DNA of 64,000 nt from contig JAHWDD010000018.1 in NCBI GenBank assembly GCA_023897205.1, forward strand, positions 106,997 to 170,996, written 5' to 3'. The notes beneath the pieces were generated by a model. The model worked only from the letters and a program-made list of their open reading frames with translations. It was not told the DNA's origin and searched no databases. The stretch comes from Exophiala sp. HKRS030. Lineage: Eukaryota > Ascomycota > Eurotiomycetes > Chaetothyriales > Herpotrichiellaceae. A program made the position numbers and the translations under genes. Positions 33,165 through 44,926 of this stretch are shown in pieces. The stretch's first letter is position 1, and each line of letters starts with the position of its first letter.

Positions 33165-34714
33165 CTAAGTTCTGATCCGGCTTCCCAGTTTTGCCAACTC
33201 TCCCACGATACCTCCAGCGCTGAACCCCCTCAATTCGGCAACTTTTGCATCGTCGAGTTTGGCCTTGAGGAGTCCGCTTTTGGCAAAATACTCCAGATAG
33301 CCCTTGGATTCGGGGACGGTCAAACCTTTGAGGTCGACCAATTTCACGCCTTCTGCCCCAGCGAAGAGATCAAGCACGCGCTGATCAGGCTTGCTGAAAG
33401 GCCTGGGGAGCGGGAAATCGGGAGATGTCGTGGACAACCCTCGAGCCTGGGCGCGTACCTTATCGAGGAGTAGTTTGAAGCTCGGATAGGCGGGGCTGTT
33501 GGATCCCGTGGAGCAGAACATGACCATGCCACCATTCGTGAAAGAGGCCGTCTTTCTGCCGAACATGAGGTCGGTGAAGCTCCGCACGAGGATGAATTGC
33601 TGCGAGTGGATGATCTTGTGTTCGGCATCGTGGTACTTGGAAGGGCCCATCCAATGGTCGACGCTGTCGGCCGCTAGTAGCACCCGCGGCCGGGGGTTCG
33701 TGCCGGGTTCGGTGACTTCCCTCCAGAAAGCCTGCCACACTCGCCACGCCCGTGTGTGGTCGTCGACACCGATCTTGACCAGATCTTTCAGGTGGACGAC
33801 TGCTTCAGCGTGATGTTCTTGGGCAGTTCGTGATTGATCTTCAGGCCGCCAAGGATTGTTTCGTTCGAGTACAAGGCGCGCTCGGGGAAACTCTGAGCCA
33901 GACGTGGCTGGATGAAGCGTTGCTCTCGTGGCGCGCCTTCGCCTTCCTTCTCACGTAGAGGGGCATAAGATGATGTGTTGTTTATGAAATCTTGTGCTAA
34001 GGGGAAATCAGTATTGTTCAGTCTGACTTGGGTAGCATGGTTCGTCAAAGAAAAGCAGGAGAAGTAGAAAAACCATTCACCCTCAGGAACGCTCAAAACG
34101 AGCCAGGCATTCATGAATGCCATGCATATTGTCTGCAGCATCAGGATGCTTTTCCCTGCATGCGCATCTCCGACCACCAAATGTTTGACGACTCGACTGT
34201 CTGCAGTCTTGGTCAAGGTCTCCACCTCTTTGCCGACGGCCAGCGTCTCGTCGCGAATCAGGGTGCCAGGTCTGCGGAACAGGTTCCAGTTCTGCGTGCG
34301 CTCGAAGGCCTTTGCGTCCCGGAGCTGATCGAGCAGCTCGCCGTCCAGCCCCATCACTTTACCGACCAGCTGCGAGTCTGTTATGTTGCCTTTGTTCCAG
34401 TTCTCCATGTCGTCGACCGGCAGAGCATTGGTGTTGCTCAGAACGATGCGTCGTCTCTGAGCTCGGCGTTCCCCCACGGGAGGCAGCTTCAGACGTTCTC
34501 TAACCTTCTTCTTTAACCGGGCGGATTGAGAACCGCGGAATTTGAGGATCTTGTCTCCCTTTTTGCCGGGCGTTGGGTTGGCTTTCTGCGTCGCGGATGC
34601 ATGGAATGATGCCGTTTGAGGGAGCAAGCTCGCACCCTTTGCCACCCGACCAAGGCTGTTGTGAGGAGATATACGGAGTCGGGACAGACACTCGGTACAG
34701 ATGGCGAGTGACAT
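33165..34714 (-). CDS. RSM23: mitochondrial small ribosomal subunit protein mS29 (DAP3), one apparent frameshift
   Basis: GTP-binding protein of the mitochondrial small subunit. The ATG at 34714 opens a presequence rich in Arg, Ser and Leu, followed by G-D-K-I-L-K-F-R-G-S-Q-S-A-R-L-K-K-K. The P-loop is V-V-G-D-A-H-A-G-K-S. An intron at 34080–33991 (GTGAAT...ACAAG, 90 nt) joins V-P-E-G to F-I-N-N-T-S-S-Y-A-P-L. After N-I-T-L-K-Q-S-S-T the frame breaks at 33791–33792 and resumes one base off as L-K-D-L-V-K-I-G-V-D-D-H-T-R-A-W-R, then continues to the stop at 33165 (V-L-L-A-A-D-S-V-D-H-W-M). One missing C in ACC(C)TG would repair it. Since the protein is normally essential and single-copy, a sequencing error is more likely than a null. 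Confidence 0.88.
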
Positions 34715-34859
34715 GGCGGCCCCCTCGACTCAACGTCCTACGAGACGTTGGATATTTGCTTGTTGTACCCTTCGAAGATGCAGGAAGGTCAATCAATATT
34801 CCATTCCAGCGTGAAAGCTGCGCTAAAGGAAAATCCCATAACGCGGCAAGGGGTTACAT

Positions 34860-35605
34860 GCGACCTATACAACACCGGCCTTGCCACCTTTCCGGCTCGA
34901 TTCGATCAAACCAGACGGGTTACCCCATTACTCTTTGGAACCAAGAGTATATTCGCCGCCGTAAACCCTGACCTCATGAGCTAAATAGCCTTCAACAAGA
35001 GATCGTGACATACCATATGACTACCGGAGCTCCGCCTCCAGTGTTCCAGCGTCGCCTAGGATGGTGTACTTGGCGACTATCGAATATTTCTTTGGGAACA
35101 ATGACATCTAGGAAGAGACAATCCTCGGTCGCCCTGCTGTCAGTCTGTGCTGGTGGGGGGTGTTGTGACCAGTATTCCTGCACCTGCTCATTGAGGCTAT
35201 TGTAGTCGAAGGTGGACACGTTTCCTGCTATGAGATCTGCGTCCCCTACACTGGCGATAGGCGACCAGTTTGGTATGGCCGAGGGACACACTTTGCCAAC
35301 GCTGCCGTCCTGGATCACGGGGTTTCTCCCCACAGGTGGCACAGGTGCAGCAAAGCGAAGAGACCCAACAGGCGGTTGTGCGTATCTTATGTTGGAAAAG
35401 TTGTACAGCGGCGCGGTTTGCTGTGCATGGAATTAGCTGCGTGACATTTCCAACCGCGGGAACGTCTGGGAATCACATTGAAATCAATAGCCTGGTGAAT
35501 CTCATAGCCCAAGTCGACTTTGGGCAGTGTCTGCGTCTGTGCAAAGGTCACTTGAACACCCAGCAGCACGCAGCCGAGTACTGCAGTCATCTCGACAGAA
35601 CGCAT
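34860..35605 (-). pseudogene. type-B carboxylesterase, 5' fragment
   Basis: The ATG at 35605 opens a clear signal peptide (M-R-S-V-E-M-T-A-V-L-G-C-V-L-L-G-V-Q), then L-G-Y-E-I-H-Q-A-I-D-F-N. Introns 35476–35421 and about 35020–34966 splice in phase to give Y-N-F-S-N-I-R-Y-A-Q-P-P-V-G, T-E-D-C-L-F-L-D-V-I-V-P and V-I-W-V-Y-G-G-E-Y. The last is the oxyanion-hole region (normally Y-G-G-G-Y). It then meets TAA after G-S-K-E and TAG soon after, and similarity fades near 34860. The catalytic G-E-S-A-G and later Glu/His regions are absent because the mS29 gene begins at 34714. It was a secreted hydrolase; it is now a truncated relic. Confidence 0.82.
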
Positions 35606-35639
35606 CTTGGTGTGACGTCTGATCAACACCTCCTGTGAC

Positions 35640-36995
35640 CTGCCAGAGGTCTAAACAGCCAGTGCCCGCCTCATGTCTTTGCAGGAATTGCATTCCTTTA
35701 TATAATAGCGGCGCTCACACCTGTACAGCTGCCGCCTCCGGGTCGAATCGTCGTCCAGGAAGGTACTTTCACGCATGGTGCAAGCGGGAAGGCCTCGTTG
35801 GAAATCCCTCCGCATATGGTAATGCACGAACGTTGTTCCAGCTGAGTTTGGCAGGTCGCAGTAACAGCAGCCTCGGCAGCGACAAATGATGTAGAGGTGT
35901 TGTTCTTGTGTCGGGGATCTGGTGTTCAAATCCTGGAGACTCCAGCAATCTCGGAGCAACAAGCGAAATGCGGATTGCGACCATGACTGGGGGACTTCCA
36001 GTCCTTCCCTTTACAGCGTAGGCTCATCTGTAAGACTGATTCACAATTGGAGAGCCTATCAGGCTATCATATGCGACCTCGCAATGGGGCGAGCAAGGAT
36101 CCCAGAAAGAGAAACAGAGACCGGTCGTGGAGAGACCCCAGTGACTGCTGGATAGTGAGGCGGAGATGGCCCCTTTGGGCAGGATTTCATGAGGGCAGTC
36201 CGAGGTCTAAAATGACTGCAAAGACAAGTGATCCGGGCTTTATAGGTGCACGTATGTGTACCTAGTGATAGAAATGCCAAAGGTAGTGAGTGGGTGGCCA
36301 CGTAACTTGTAAGCAACCTCCGGTGTTGTTCAAGCCTCGAATTCGTCCATGTTTCTAGCAAGGTTGACGCATCCGATAACATGTCTGGATCTGGATCCGG
36401 ATCTGGAGCTTGCTGAGCTGTCAAAGCAGTTCGAGTCGAGCGTTTTCCATCAACAAAGAGAACTTGACCGGGATACTCAGCATATCTTCTCTGTTGAGTC
36501 TGTCACCATGGGGCTGGTCGGCAAACCTCGAACTCTAGGCGGCTCGGTAACCGGATATCCGGGAACAATCTCGAACCTGGTCAGCCTGATTATTCCTTAT
36601 CCGTACTTGAGATCATCACGCGGTATATGGAGCCAGCTATGCGATGGCAATAACAATAATGTGAGACTAATTCGGCTGGGTGAAGCCGTCTAGCACGCGT
36701 TGAGTCCACTTGCGCCCATCACGACATCGCAAAAGCTCCACAGAAAGCTTCGGTACTCGTCGGCTCAATCCGGCAATCTATCTCGTTGCTGAGGCTGGTG
36801 AATCGTCGATATCTTGGCATGAGAGTGCTCCAGGAAGAAGGGGTCTTAAGGCCGTCTGGCTGATCTACCTGGTAGGTAAGAATGTCGGATACATACAAGT
36901 CGTACGAGTATCGGTATATAGGAGCCAAACGTCCCCAACCCATTGGAGTACATGGGATGCGGCAAATTTGATTCTTGATCACCAAAACATCCAAC
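35640..36995. other. intergenic, nothing firmly recognised
   Basis: 1.35 kb. There is a short TCTGGATC-type microsatellite at about 36380–36405 and several short frames with no motifs. The promoter of the DUF1254 gene should lie in the right part. Confidence 0.45.
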
Positions 36996-38620
36996 ATGAT
37001 TGCGAAGCCACTGGTCAATGGCGAAGACAGCGCTACTACCACTGGTAGCAGCGACGCCCAAGATGCCCTCGGATTCGCCTACCAGGCAAGTTGGCTCTTG
37101 AATGAGACTCGTGGGTGATGTGTCGACTGACTTGGCCATAGTATGGGTACCCTCTGTTCGCCTTCGGGAGGTTTGCGAAGAAACAGGGCTCACCTGTCAA
37201 TGTACTATACCACGAGCAAGATGTGATCAAGCCCGGGTGGACCAAAGTCGTTCGACCTAATAACGACACCATGTACTCGTCGATTTTTTATGACTTGTCG
37301 CAATCTGACATGGTCATCTCTGTTCCCAAATTTGATGGCCGCTTCTGGTCCTTTTCTTTCTTCGACATGTAGGTTCCTCTGCCCGACAATGGTCTCCCGC
37401 GCTGATAGTCTCAAGGTACGGTAACCACTATGCGTCAGTCATGGGTTTGGACGACCATCGACCTGGCAATTATCGTCTCACTTTTGCCGAGGATCAATTT
37501 GGACTGCATCTCAAAGGCAACGGTTCGGAAGAGCAAGGTGTACTCCATTCCCCGACCCCGTACGGAGTGTGGACGGTGAGGATCCTCTTGAAAGACCAGA
37601 AGGATGATGTGAAGAACGTCCATGCGTTTCAAAATCAGATCAAGCTCAACATGGTTCCTCGACTACACCCAACCGACGTGCCAGCTTTCGATCTTCGCAT
37701 CTTCTCCGAGGTTGCAGGCTCCGCAGAGTCTCCTGTGTCTGAGCCGGAGCAGGTCTTGCGCTTGACAGCTGCTCTGTCCAGGTACAACTTGTCCGAAGTT
37801 GTGCAGGATCGAGGCTGGATCGCCCACGTCTTGGAGAAGGCGGGCATCTGCGGTGATGGGACATTCGTTCAGCCACCACACACATCCCTTGCCGCCGCAG
37901 TCGAGGCGGCAAACATGTCGGTGAAGGCTCTCAAGATGACTGCTGGCTTCGTGCGAAACCAAGGAAATGGCTGGTACACGAATGCCCCCATGATCTGTGG
38001 GAACTTCCGCTCCTTCTACCCTGCGCGGTATCTGGTAGCGATGCGTGGGTATCTGGGAGTGTCATCTGATCAAGCCATTTACCCGTCCTATGTTCCGGCC
38101 GGGAGTACTGCAGAGATACCAGATGTCCAGGTTGGACCCAGACAAGCCATCAAGTTTACCTTCAGTGGAGAGCCTTTGCTTCGACCTTTGGGATTCTGGA
38201 GCTTGAGTCTGTACAACAAGGATCAATTGTTCGTCCCCAACCAGCTGGAGCAATATGCTCTAGGGGATCGCAATGACCTCAAGTGTATCGATGGAACGCC
38301 ATTGAAAGATCGCAAGGACGGTAAGTTTGAGATTTTGATCCAACCGGCAGATGTTCCACCTCCGAAGGCATGGCACTCCAAGTAAGTCTCGAGGCTTCAT
38401 ACGTTCGGAGCGTGGATTATACTGACACACTACCTCCAAAGCTGGCTGCCAGCACCACCAGGAGGCGGTGAAATCTCATTTACTCGTGAGTACATGCCAT
38501 TCACACGCTGCCCATGCAATTACTGACGTGTCAGTTCGCGTCTTTGGATCGTCGCCCGCTATGAGTGATGGATCGTACGAGTACCCTAAGGTCACGCTCA
38601 TGAATGCGATTACAGAATAA
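36996..38620 (+). CDS. DUF1254/DUF1214 protein, five exons, 470 aa
   Basis: Exons 36996–37085, 37142–37368, 37416–38381, 38442–38485 and 38535–38620 join in phase (1413 nt). The first intron uses a GC donor (GCAAGT...CATAG, 56 nt), confirmed by phase. The DUF1254 part has Y-P-L-F-A-F, V-V-R-P-N-N-D-T-M-Y-S-S, Y-D-L-S-Q-S and F-S-F-F-D-M-Y-G-N. The DUF1214 part has F-T-F-S-G-E-P, G-F-W-S-L-S-L-Y-N-K-D-Q-L-F-V-P-N and Y-A-L-G-D-R. Function is not established; relatives are found in bacteria and fungi, so ancient transfer is possible. There is no signal peptide. Its neighbours are a regulator and two transporters in the next 9 kb, which suggests a catabolic context. Confidence 0.9.
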
Positions 38621-39183
38621 TGATTCGGGTTGGAAAAGTCAGTCATGTCACCAGTTGTGGGTGTTGGGGGCGAGATAGAAAGCATTGTGACACCGCCATT
38701 GTACCAAGACACCAAATATGTTGAGTTTGCGCATGAAAACTCACCGTGCTGAGGTTGAGCTTGCCACGAAGTCCAAACGCCTCAATGAGTCAGGGACACC
38801 CTTTTCCCTAGATGATATGACTCTTATCCGTATGCTTAACTCCCATGTCCTCTAGTAATGTGACTAGTCCTGTTTTGGTGCACTAGTAGATATAGAGCCT
38901 TGGCATTACGATAATTCCGCTACGAGCACTTTTGGTACGGACCGGCTAAAAACTCGCAGCTATGAGGTATTTGCTTGCTCCGTACACATGTCGCGCATCT
39001 CGAGGTCCTCTGCTGACTTGCTGTACCTCGACCTGACGACACCTTGCCAGTTTATTCTCTTTGATCCTGAATAGGACCAGGTTACTGAGACTGTAGAATC
39101 AGTACTGGATCGGACAACTCTGTTCTATCTTCCCGCCGACGTGGTCGACCGCCGTCTTACCATGCTGACAGTCCGACCTTCTC
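38621..39183. other. intergenic
   Basis: 560 bp between tandem genes; holds the promoter of the Zn2Cys6 gene. No specific site recognised. Confidence 0.5.
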
Positions 39184-41241
39184 ATGGCGTCAGATCGACC
39201 AACTTCCTCACTGCGGTCCAGTCGGGCGAAACTAGTGTGCGACCTCTGTCACTCTCGCAAGGTCAAATGCGATCTCGAAAGTCGAGGCGGTGGATCGTGC
39301 ACCAGTTGCAGGGAGCATGATCTCGTGTGCACGTAAGGCCAGAGACAATTGCTTTCACTTATGAGGGAAACATCTGCTCACGATCTTTAGGCGACGCCGT
39401 TCCAAGAGAGCCACTGTTCGTCAGATTTACTCTTCCCCCGTATCAGCTCAGTCGTCATCACGTCTGGGGCCCGATCCGCTCGGCCTGACCGCGCGACATG
39501 CTGTCGAGGCCCCGACTGCCATTGAGCATCCGAGCTTCGACCAAACGCATGAGAGGAGCCTCGCCGCCATCCCCGTTCAATCTCCATACCTGGGAGACAC
39601 CTCGTATCTTCTGCCTGAGATGCCGTCACTGAGACCTGATCATGAAAACACCACTGTCTTCTCGACACGATTAAGGGAACAAATCCTTCATCTTCCTGGG
39701 CTGGTCTCCTTACCTTCGGACCTGGTGTTTGGTGCTTATGCTGACATGTATTTTGAGCATCTCTATCACCGTTTCCCCATTGTTCAGCGGGAAGATCTTC
39801 TGGACGACAAACGATCATTACCCCTCTGTCAAGCCATTTGCATGGTCGGATCCATGCTTCGAGTACCCAGAGGTCCGGCTCCTCTGGCCGAGAGCGAGCA
39901 GTACTATACAAGGGCCAAAATGATGACCCATTTGGACGTCGAGAGCGATTATATCGCAATTATGAAGACGATGTGCCTGTTGATGACGTGGAACATCAAA
40001 GGACATCTTATTCTCACCTTCGATTGCGCCTGGCAGTGGCAAGGCATGGCTTGTAGGCTCCTGCATCAGATGGGACTTCATCGCAATCGTACCTATGCTC
40101 GAATCGCCAAGCCCAAAATCGCCCGCAGACTCGCGTGGTGTATCTTTGTGAGTACTCTCAACTGCGTCAGAGAGATCTGGTTACTCACACTCGCTCAGAC
40201 GCAAGATCAACTCATGTCAGCCGCCATGGGTCGTCCTGCAGCGATTAGGTTGCACGAATTCGATGTCACACCACCTACAGCAGAAGACTTTGACATCCTC
40301 ACACGCCCAACCCTGTTGTTTATCGAGATTACAAAATTGGCAACAATATTAGCCCAAATCCACGACCTGCACGCTCAGCGAGAATCAAATATCCCAAAAG
40401 TATGTCTTTCCACCCCCTATCCACAAAACAGTCTGAGAGATCCTCTACGCGCTTCTGTGTATATCCGTGGAAGTGCTGCGTCGATGTCGATTTGATCGCT
40501 GACGGAACGACTTAGAAACTGCAAATCTTGGAATCTCTCAAAAAATGGTTAGAGGAGCTTCCAGAAGATGTTCGGCTATATGACAGATTCAACACCAGAG
40601 TGTACCATCGTGACGTGTCAGAAGCCCACGTCATGTATTTTGTTATCGTCATGACCTACTTTAACCTCTTTGGCGACCAAAGGCTCTCTTCTGCCAGCAG
40701 CCTTGCGACCTTGGTGGCCTCGTCTTGTGTCACACGCCTATACCATGAGATGTACATAAGGGACGACATCAACTATCTGCTTGGCATGAACACCTGGTAC
40801 ATGATGGTGGCAGCGGTTCCTCAATTACAGTACAGCGCGACGCCTAATCAAAGCGAACTCTGTGCTCAGGAGCTCGACAACATTGTCCAAGCACTTCAAC
40901 ACATGCAGATCAAGTTTGCAGGAGCGATTCCCGTTCTCAAGACCATTGAGCGTCTGCGCGCGTCGCGTAGCCAGGTCAGAATTCGATCCGGTTCACCCAA
41001 CCCATGGGACGAGAATCCTGTCGAACGTATTTCACCCCAAATGGCAGATTTGCAGGGTCTATTCGCCTTTCCGGCAGCTTTCAGCCCAAGACTCGAAGTC
41101 ACCATGGTAAACGGAGCACGAGAAAGAAACCCGGACCTAGGTGATGCGCTGTGGCCCCAGGAAGATTTCGGCAGCATTTTCGACGAACTCTGGGATACAT
41201 CAATGTTTTCTTTTGAGGCCGAGTTGAGTTCCCAGGGCTGA
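39184..41241 (+). CDS. Zn(II)2Cys6 transcription factor, intact, 610 aa
   Basis: Exons 39184–39332, 39391–40147, 40199–40399 and 40516–41241 join in phase (1833 nt). The zinc cluster near residues 29–60 reads C-D-L-C-H-S-R-K-V-K-C-D...C-T-S-C-R-E-H-D-L-V-C, followed by a basic R-R-R-S-K-R linker. The middle region has the fungal regulator pattern: F-E-H-L-Y-H-R-F-P-I-V-Q-R-E-D-L, A-W-Q-W-Q-G-M-A-C-R-L-L-H-Q-M-G-L-H-R, A-R-R-L-A-W-C-I-F, then M-G-R-P-A-A-I-R. Nuclear DNA-binding activator or repressor. It lies between the DUF1254 gene and the Dal5-type permease, all on the same strand, so it may be their pathway-specific regulator. Of the three such genes here it is the only undamaged one. Confidence 0.92.
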
Positions 41242-42635
41242 ACTGGAAATTGATCAATTCTGTGGAAGTCTCTGCTCAGAGACATGCCTTGGACTCGGGG
41301 AGTGATTCAGCCATCGACGAATAGGCGCTCCCAAGACCCTTGGGACCAAAGGGGACCGGGATTTCGGGGCGAATCAGCATCACCCTCTCCAATTGGAGTC
41401 CGGGGCTTGCTGCATGGGCGCTAGCAAACGTCTGGTCGAGGTTAATAAGACAAAGTCAGCGGCATCCCCCACCTCCGCCTTGCCTCAAACCTAAACCAGT
41501 GGCGGGGTTCACTTGTCCTAGGACAGCCGCTGGTGGCTTGGACTGTCTACCGACCATAAGCGAGAATCTCCAGGTATCAAATCGGCATGTTTGCTGAGGA
41601 AGAAATCCCGATCTCTTAGCCACGCCATGTGCGCGCGTGACTTATCATCTTAGTAGAGAACATTAATGCAACGGCGCCATCTGAGCAAGAAACAATTCCA
41701 GGAACGAATAACCCGAGACAGCTGGAAGCCTTGACATGCCTCGATCGATATGTGTTGCCCACCACGTGGCAGCGCGTCCTATGCACCGAAAAGGTATGCC
41801 GTATTCCTCGCTACTGCACATGGCGCATCAAAACTCAATCCCGAGGACTCCTTAATTTACTCCGTATTGCGGATCCACTTTCGTCTCCCCAGACTGATGA
41901 TTGAATGTCCAAAGATGAGAAGCGGAGACAGACGAGGCGGGGGGCTGCACGGCATTCCAACGTGGCCCCAGGGAAGTGGTGTGAACGGGAAATATCCACA
42001 GCTAGGTCTTGACATGGACTGGGCTGGACTGGGATTTGACCTTATAGGGTCCGTCCACTTGGGATTTGGACTATTGACAGCAAGGGACCAACCCAGTCCA
42101 AAACGCAGTCCAGCCCCAGAGTCCGCGGGTTGGGACCAGTCCATGTCAAGGCATATTCACAGCACAATGCAAACAGCCTTGGCCGCCCCACCGGCTCTGG
42201 TCGGCGATGCGCGGTATCGCCACGGCAGTCGTCGGCTCTTTTTTTTCCAACAGAGTTCTCGTTGTTTCACGATGTATCAAACCACAACGCAGTAAGGAAT
42301 CAACTTCGCGTCAATGTCGCCACGCGGCTCCAGTATGGCATCACTCAGCCCTCTCCACTAGGGGTTTTTGGACTCGGTGAATCGAAGCTGCAGTCGTCGA
42401 GTATAAAAGGTGACCGAGTTTGCTGTCCCCATGGTCCCATGGGGGAAATGTTTGTTCTGCCCGAGAGTCACGATAAAAAGCCGATGTGAGCAAAGAGACA
42501 TTGACGCACTCTACATCGTTCAAGACGTCCGACGTTTCTACATATCGCACGGGCGATTCCGTCAGTACTCGTTCGCTTGAGCAACCTGTCGTCCAATAAC
42601 AACGGCCACCCCCCCTTGTCAACAGAACGCACACC
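41242..42635. other. intergenic with MITE-like inverted repeat and permease promoter
   Basis: 1.4 kb. Contains the inverted-repeat element at 42008–42150. A TATAAAAG box at about 42400–42408 lies 230 bp before the permease ATG. No gene recognised. Confidence 0.5.
42008..42150. repeat. MITE-like element with 15-bp perfect terminal inverted repeats
   Basis: Left end CTTGACATGGACTGG (42008–42022) and right end CCAGTCCATGTCAAG (42136–42150) are exact reverse complements, and the pairing continues imperfectly inward (CTGGACT against AGTCCAG). Just outside are ATATCCACAGC on the left and ATATTCACAGC on the right, one mismatch, which could be an imperfect target duplication, although a 5-bp TAGGT lies between the left copy and the arm. 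Only one copy is visible in the window. Confidence 0.65.
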
Positions 42636-44926
42636 ATGGCAGTAGCCGAGAAAGCCAACACGCACGACGTGGTCGACACGCCCAAATTGGACGCGGGCGG
42701 CGTGGCGACTCACGACTCTGGCGATGAACATGATGCAGACCCAGAGCCATACACTCACGCCGAAACCCGCAAGATTGTCCATAAGATCGATCGACGCCTC
42801 CTTTCCATCTGCGGCCTCATGGTCGCGGTCAGCTTGTTGGACCGCGGGAATCTTTCCAACGCTTACATTGCTGGGTAACTATGCCGCACACACTCCCAAA
42901 CCTTGAGGTTTCAAATCACGAGGGGGAGACCGTCCTGCGACGCAATGGCTGACATAAATGTGCAATCAGCATGGCAAAGGACCTGGAGCTCACCGTAGGA
43001 ACAAGATACGTAAGTTCTTCCGCAGCTCTCGCCTTTGACTTTTCTTCTTCTGGATGTGTGTGAAGCTGACAACCGGGTTTCCCGATTTTGGACAGTCGAT
43101 TGTGGTTCTGATCTTCTTTGCCCCCTATATCGCCTTTCAAGTTCCCGGCGCGATCATCGTCAAGAAATTGGGACCGAGATGGACTCTTCCGGCCATGACC
43201 ATGCTCTGGGGCTTCCTCGTCATTGTACGTTCTTTTCCCTCAGGCTCCGCGAGGGGTCGAAATCCGAACGCCTCGCGGCCTCAGGTTTCCGACTTCGATA
43301 CGTACTGACCTTTGTCTCAAAAGGGATTCGGGTTCGCCAAACACTGGACCGTCCTCATCGGCCTTCGCATCATCCTGGGTATCCTCGAAGGTGGCCTCTT
43401 TCCCGGCGTCATCTACCTGATCTCGCTTTACTACACTCGCTGTTCGTGCCCCTCCGAGTCCCCCCTTCGTTGTCCTGTAGAATAGGACCGGTCGATTCTG
43501 TTGCATGCTGACCAATATTGTTGTTTCCACCGGTTCAGATGACATGGCAAGGCGTTATGCATTCAACTACCTGATCGGCCTCGTCGGGTCGTCATTCTCC
43601 GGTATATTGGCTTACGCTTTCATCCAAATGCACGGCTTGGCGGGACTGCAAGCGTGGCAAGTAAGTCATTTTCTGTCTCTTTTCCCGAGGTTGCAGGTCG
43701 AGGAATTGCCAAAGCTTTCCCCCTCGGATCTGCGGCGGGCGGCATCTCATGGCAGTCCAATTGTCCGACTCGTCGAGCTGACGTCGTTCTTTCACAGTGG
43801 ATCTTCGTGATGGAAGGCATTTTGACCTGTGTCATCGCCGGCGCCGCCTTTGTGTTTCTCGTCGGCTACCCGCAAGATCCCAAAGCCTGGCGATTCCTCA
43901 AGCCCGAAGAGATGGCGCACATGATCCGTCTCATCGACAAGGACCGTCAAGACACGGAAAGCGACCAAAAGTTCAACCTGCGAAAGTTCCTCCGCCCTGC
44001 GCTGGACTGGCGCATTTGGGGGTACGGGTTACTTTACACGTGAGTGTTTCCATGCGTACCGGAAGTTTCTAGTTTGTGTTTTTCCATCGTCGTGATTGTC
44101 GTTATTTTTGTCGTCCGTGTATAAGGGCCGGCGGAAAAAAGGCAAAAGAAAAATAGGACGAGCGAAACTGACATCGAGCCTTTTGGCCTCACAGATGCTC
44201 GACCGCGCCGGCTTACGCCGTGGCCTACTTCCTTCCCATGATCCTGAACTCGCGGATCGGCTTCAGCGCCGGCGTGTCGCAGATCCTCACCACGCCGCCG
44301 TACATCTTCGCCGCCGTGCAGATGTACGGCCAGGCCTGGCTGAGCGACCGGTACCGCCTCCGGAGCCCCGTCATCCTCGTCAACGTGCTCGAGTCCGTCA
44401 CCGGCCTGTGTTTGCTGGCCTGGACCGATGTCGCCGGCGTGCAGCTCTTCGCCGTCTTCCTCGTCACCGCCGGCTGCAACGCCACCATCCCCTGCGTGCT
44501 GTCGTGGCAGGCCAACAACATCCGCGGCCACTGGACCCGCACCTTTTGCAGCGCCACCCTGACCGGCATGGGCGCCGTCGGAGGCATCATCGGCGCCTTG
44601 ACCTTCCGCTCCCAGGATTTTCCCACCTACCACCCCGGCATCTACACCGCTCTGACGTAAGTTTTTTCTGAAAGAAACAAAAAGAATCTCGCTCCTCCCC
44701 AACAGCCCTCGTTCTCTGGGATCCCCGGGAGACCTTCTTTTTCCTTTCGTGTCTTTGAAGAAGCCCACTCATGCTGACCAACCCCTCCCCATGATCTTCT
44801 AGTTGTAACGGAGTCATCGTCCTGACCACGGTCTCCATTGTCCTCTACTTTCGTCGGCACAACAGATTGGCCGAGGAGGGTAAGGAGGTCATCGCCGGTC
44901 TGCCCGGGTTCCGATACACTCTCTAG
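42636..44926 (+). CDS. MFS permease, anion:cation symporter (Dal5/allantoate permease-like), 491 aa
   Basis: Eight exons: 42636–42874, 42970–43009, 43096–43224, 43324–43441, 43539–43660, 43798–44039, 44195–44656, 44803–44926. They sum to 1476 nt with every phase matching. The N-terminus is hydrophilic, then K-I-D-R-R-L-L-S-I-C-G-L-M, S-L-L-D-R-G-N-L-S-N-A-Y-I-A-G-M, F-F-A-P-Y-I-A-F-Q-V-P, G-I-L-E-G-G-L-F-P-G-V-I-Y-L-I-S and Y-Y-T-R-Y-D. These are the signature blocks of the Dal5-type major facilitator family (twelve membrane helices). The C-terminal half has A-Y-A-V-A-Y-F-L-P-M-I-L and S-W-Q-A-N-N-I-R-G. Plasma-membrane importer of a small organic anion; substrate not readable. A glycine-rich frame on the opposite strand is an artefact of the G+C-rich exons. 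Confidence 0.93.

Noticed and set aside
35905..35945. tRNA gene suggested by a GGTGTTCAAATCC B-box-like string
   Set aside because: No matching A box, anticodon stem or acceptor stem could be folded around it.
44034..44768. 244-codon Gly/Asp-rich minus-strand ORF
   Set aside because: It is the antisense of permease exon 7, which has conserved MFS motifs and in-phase splice sites.
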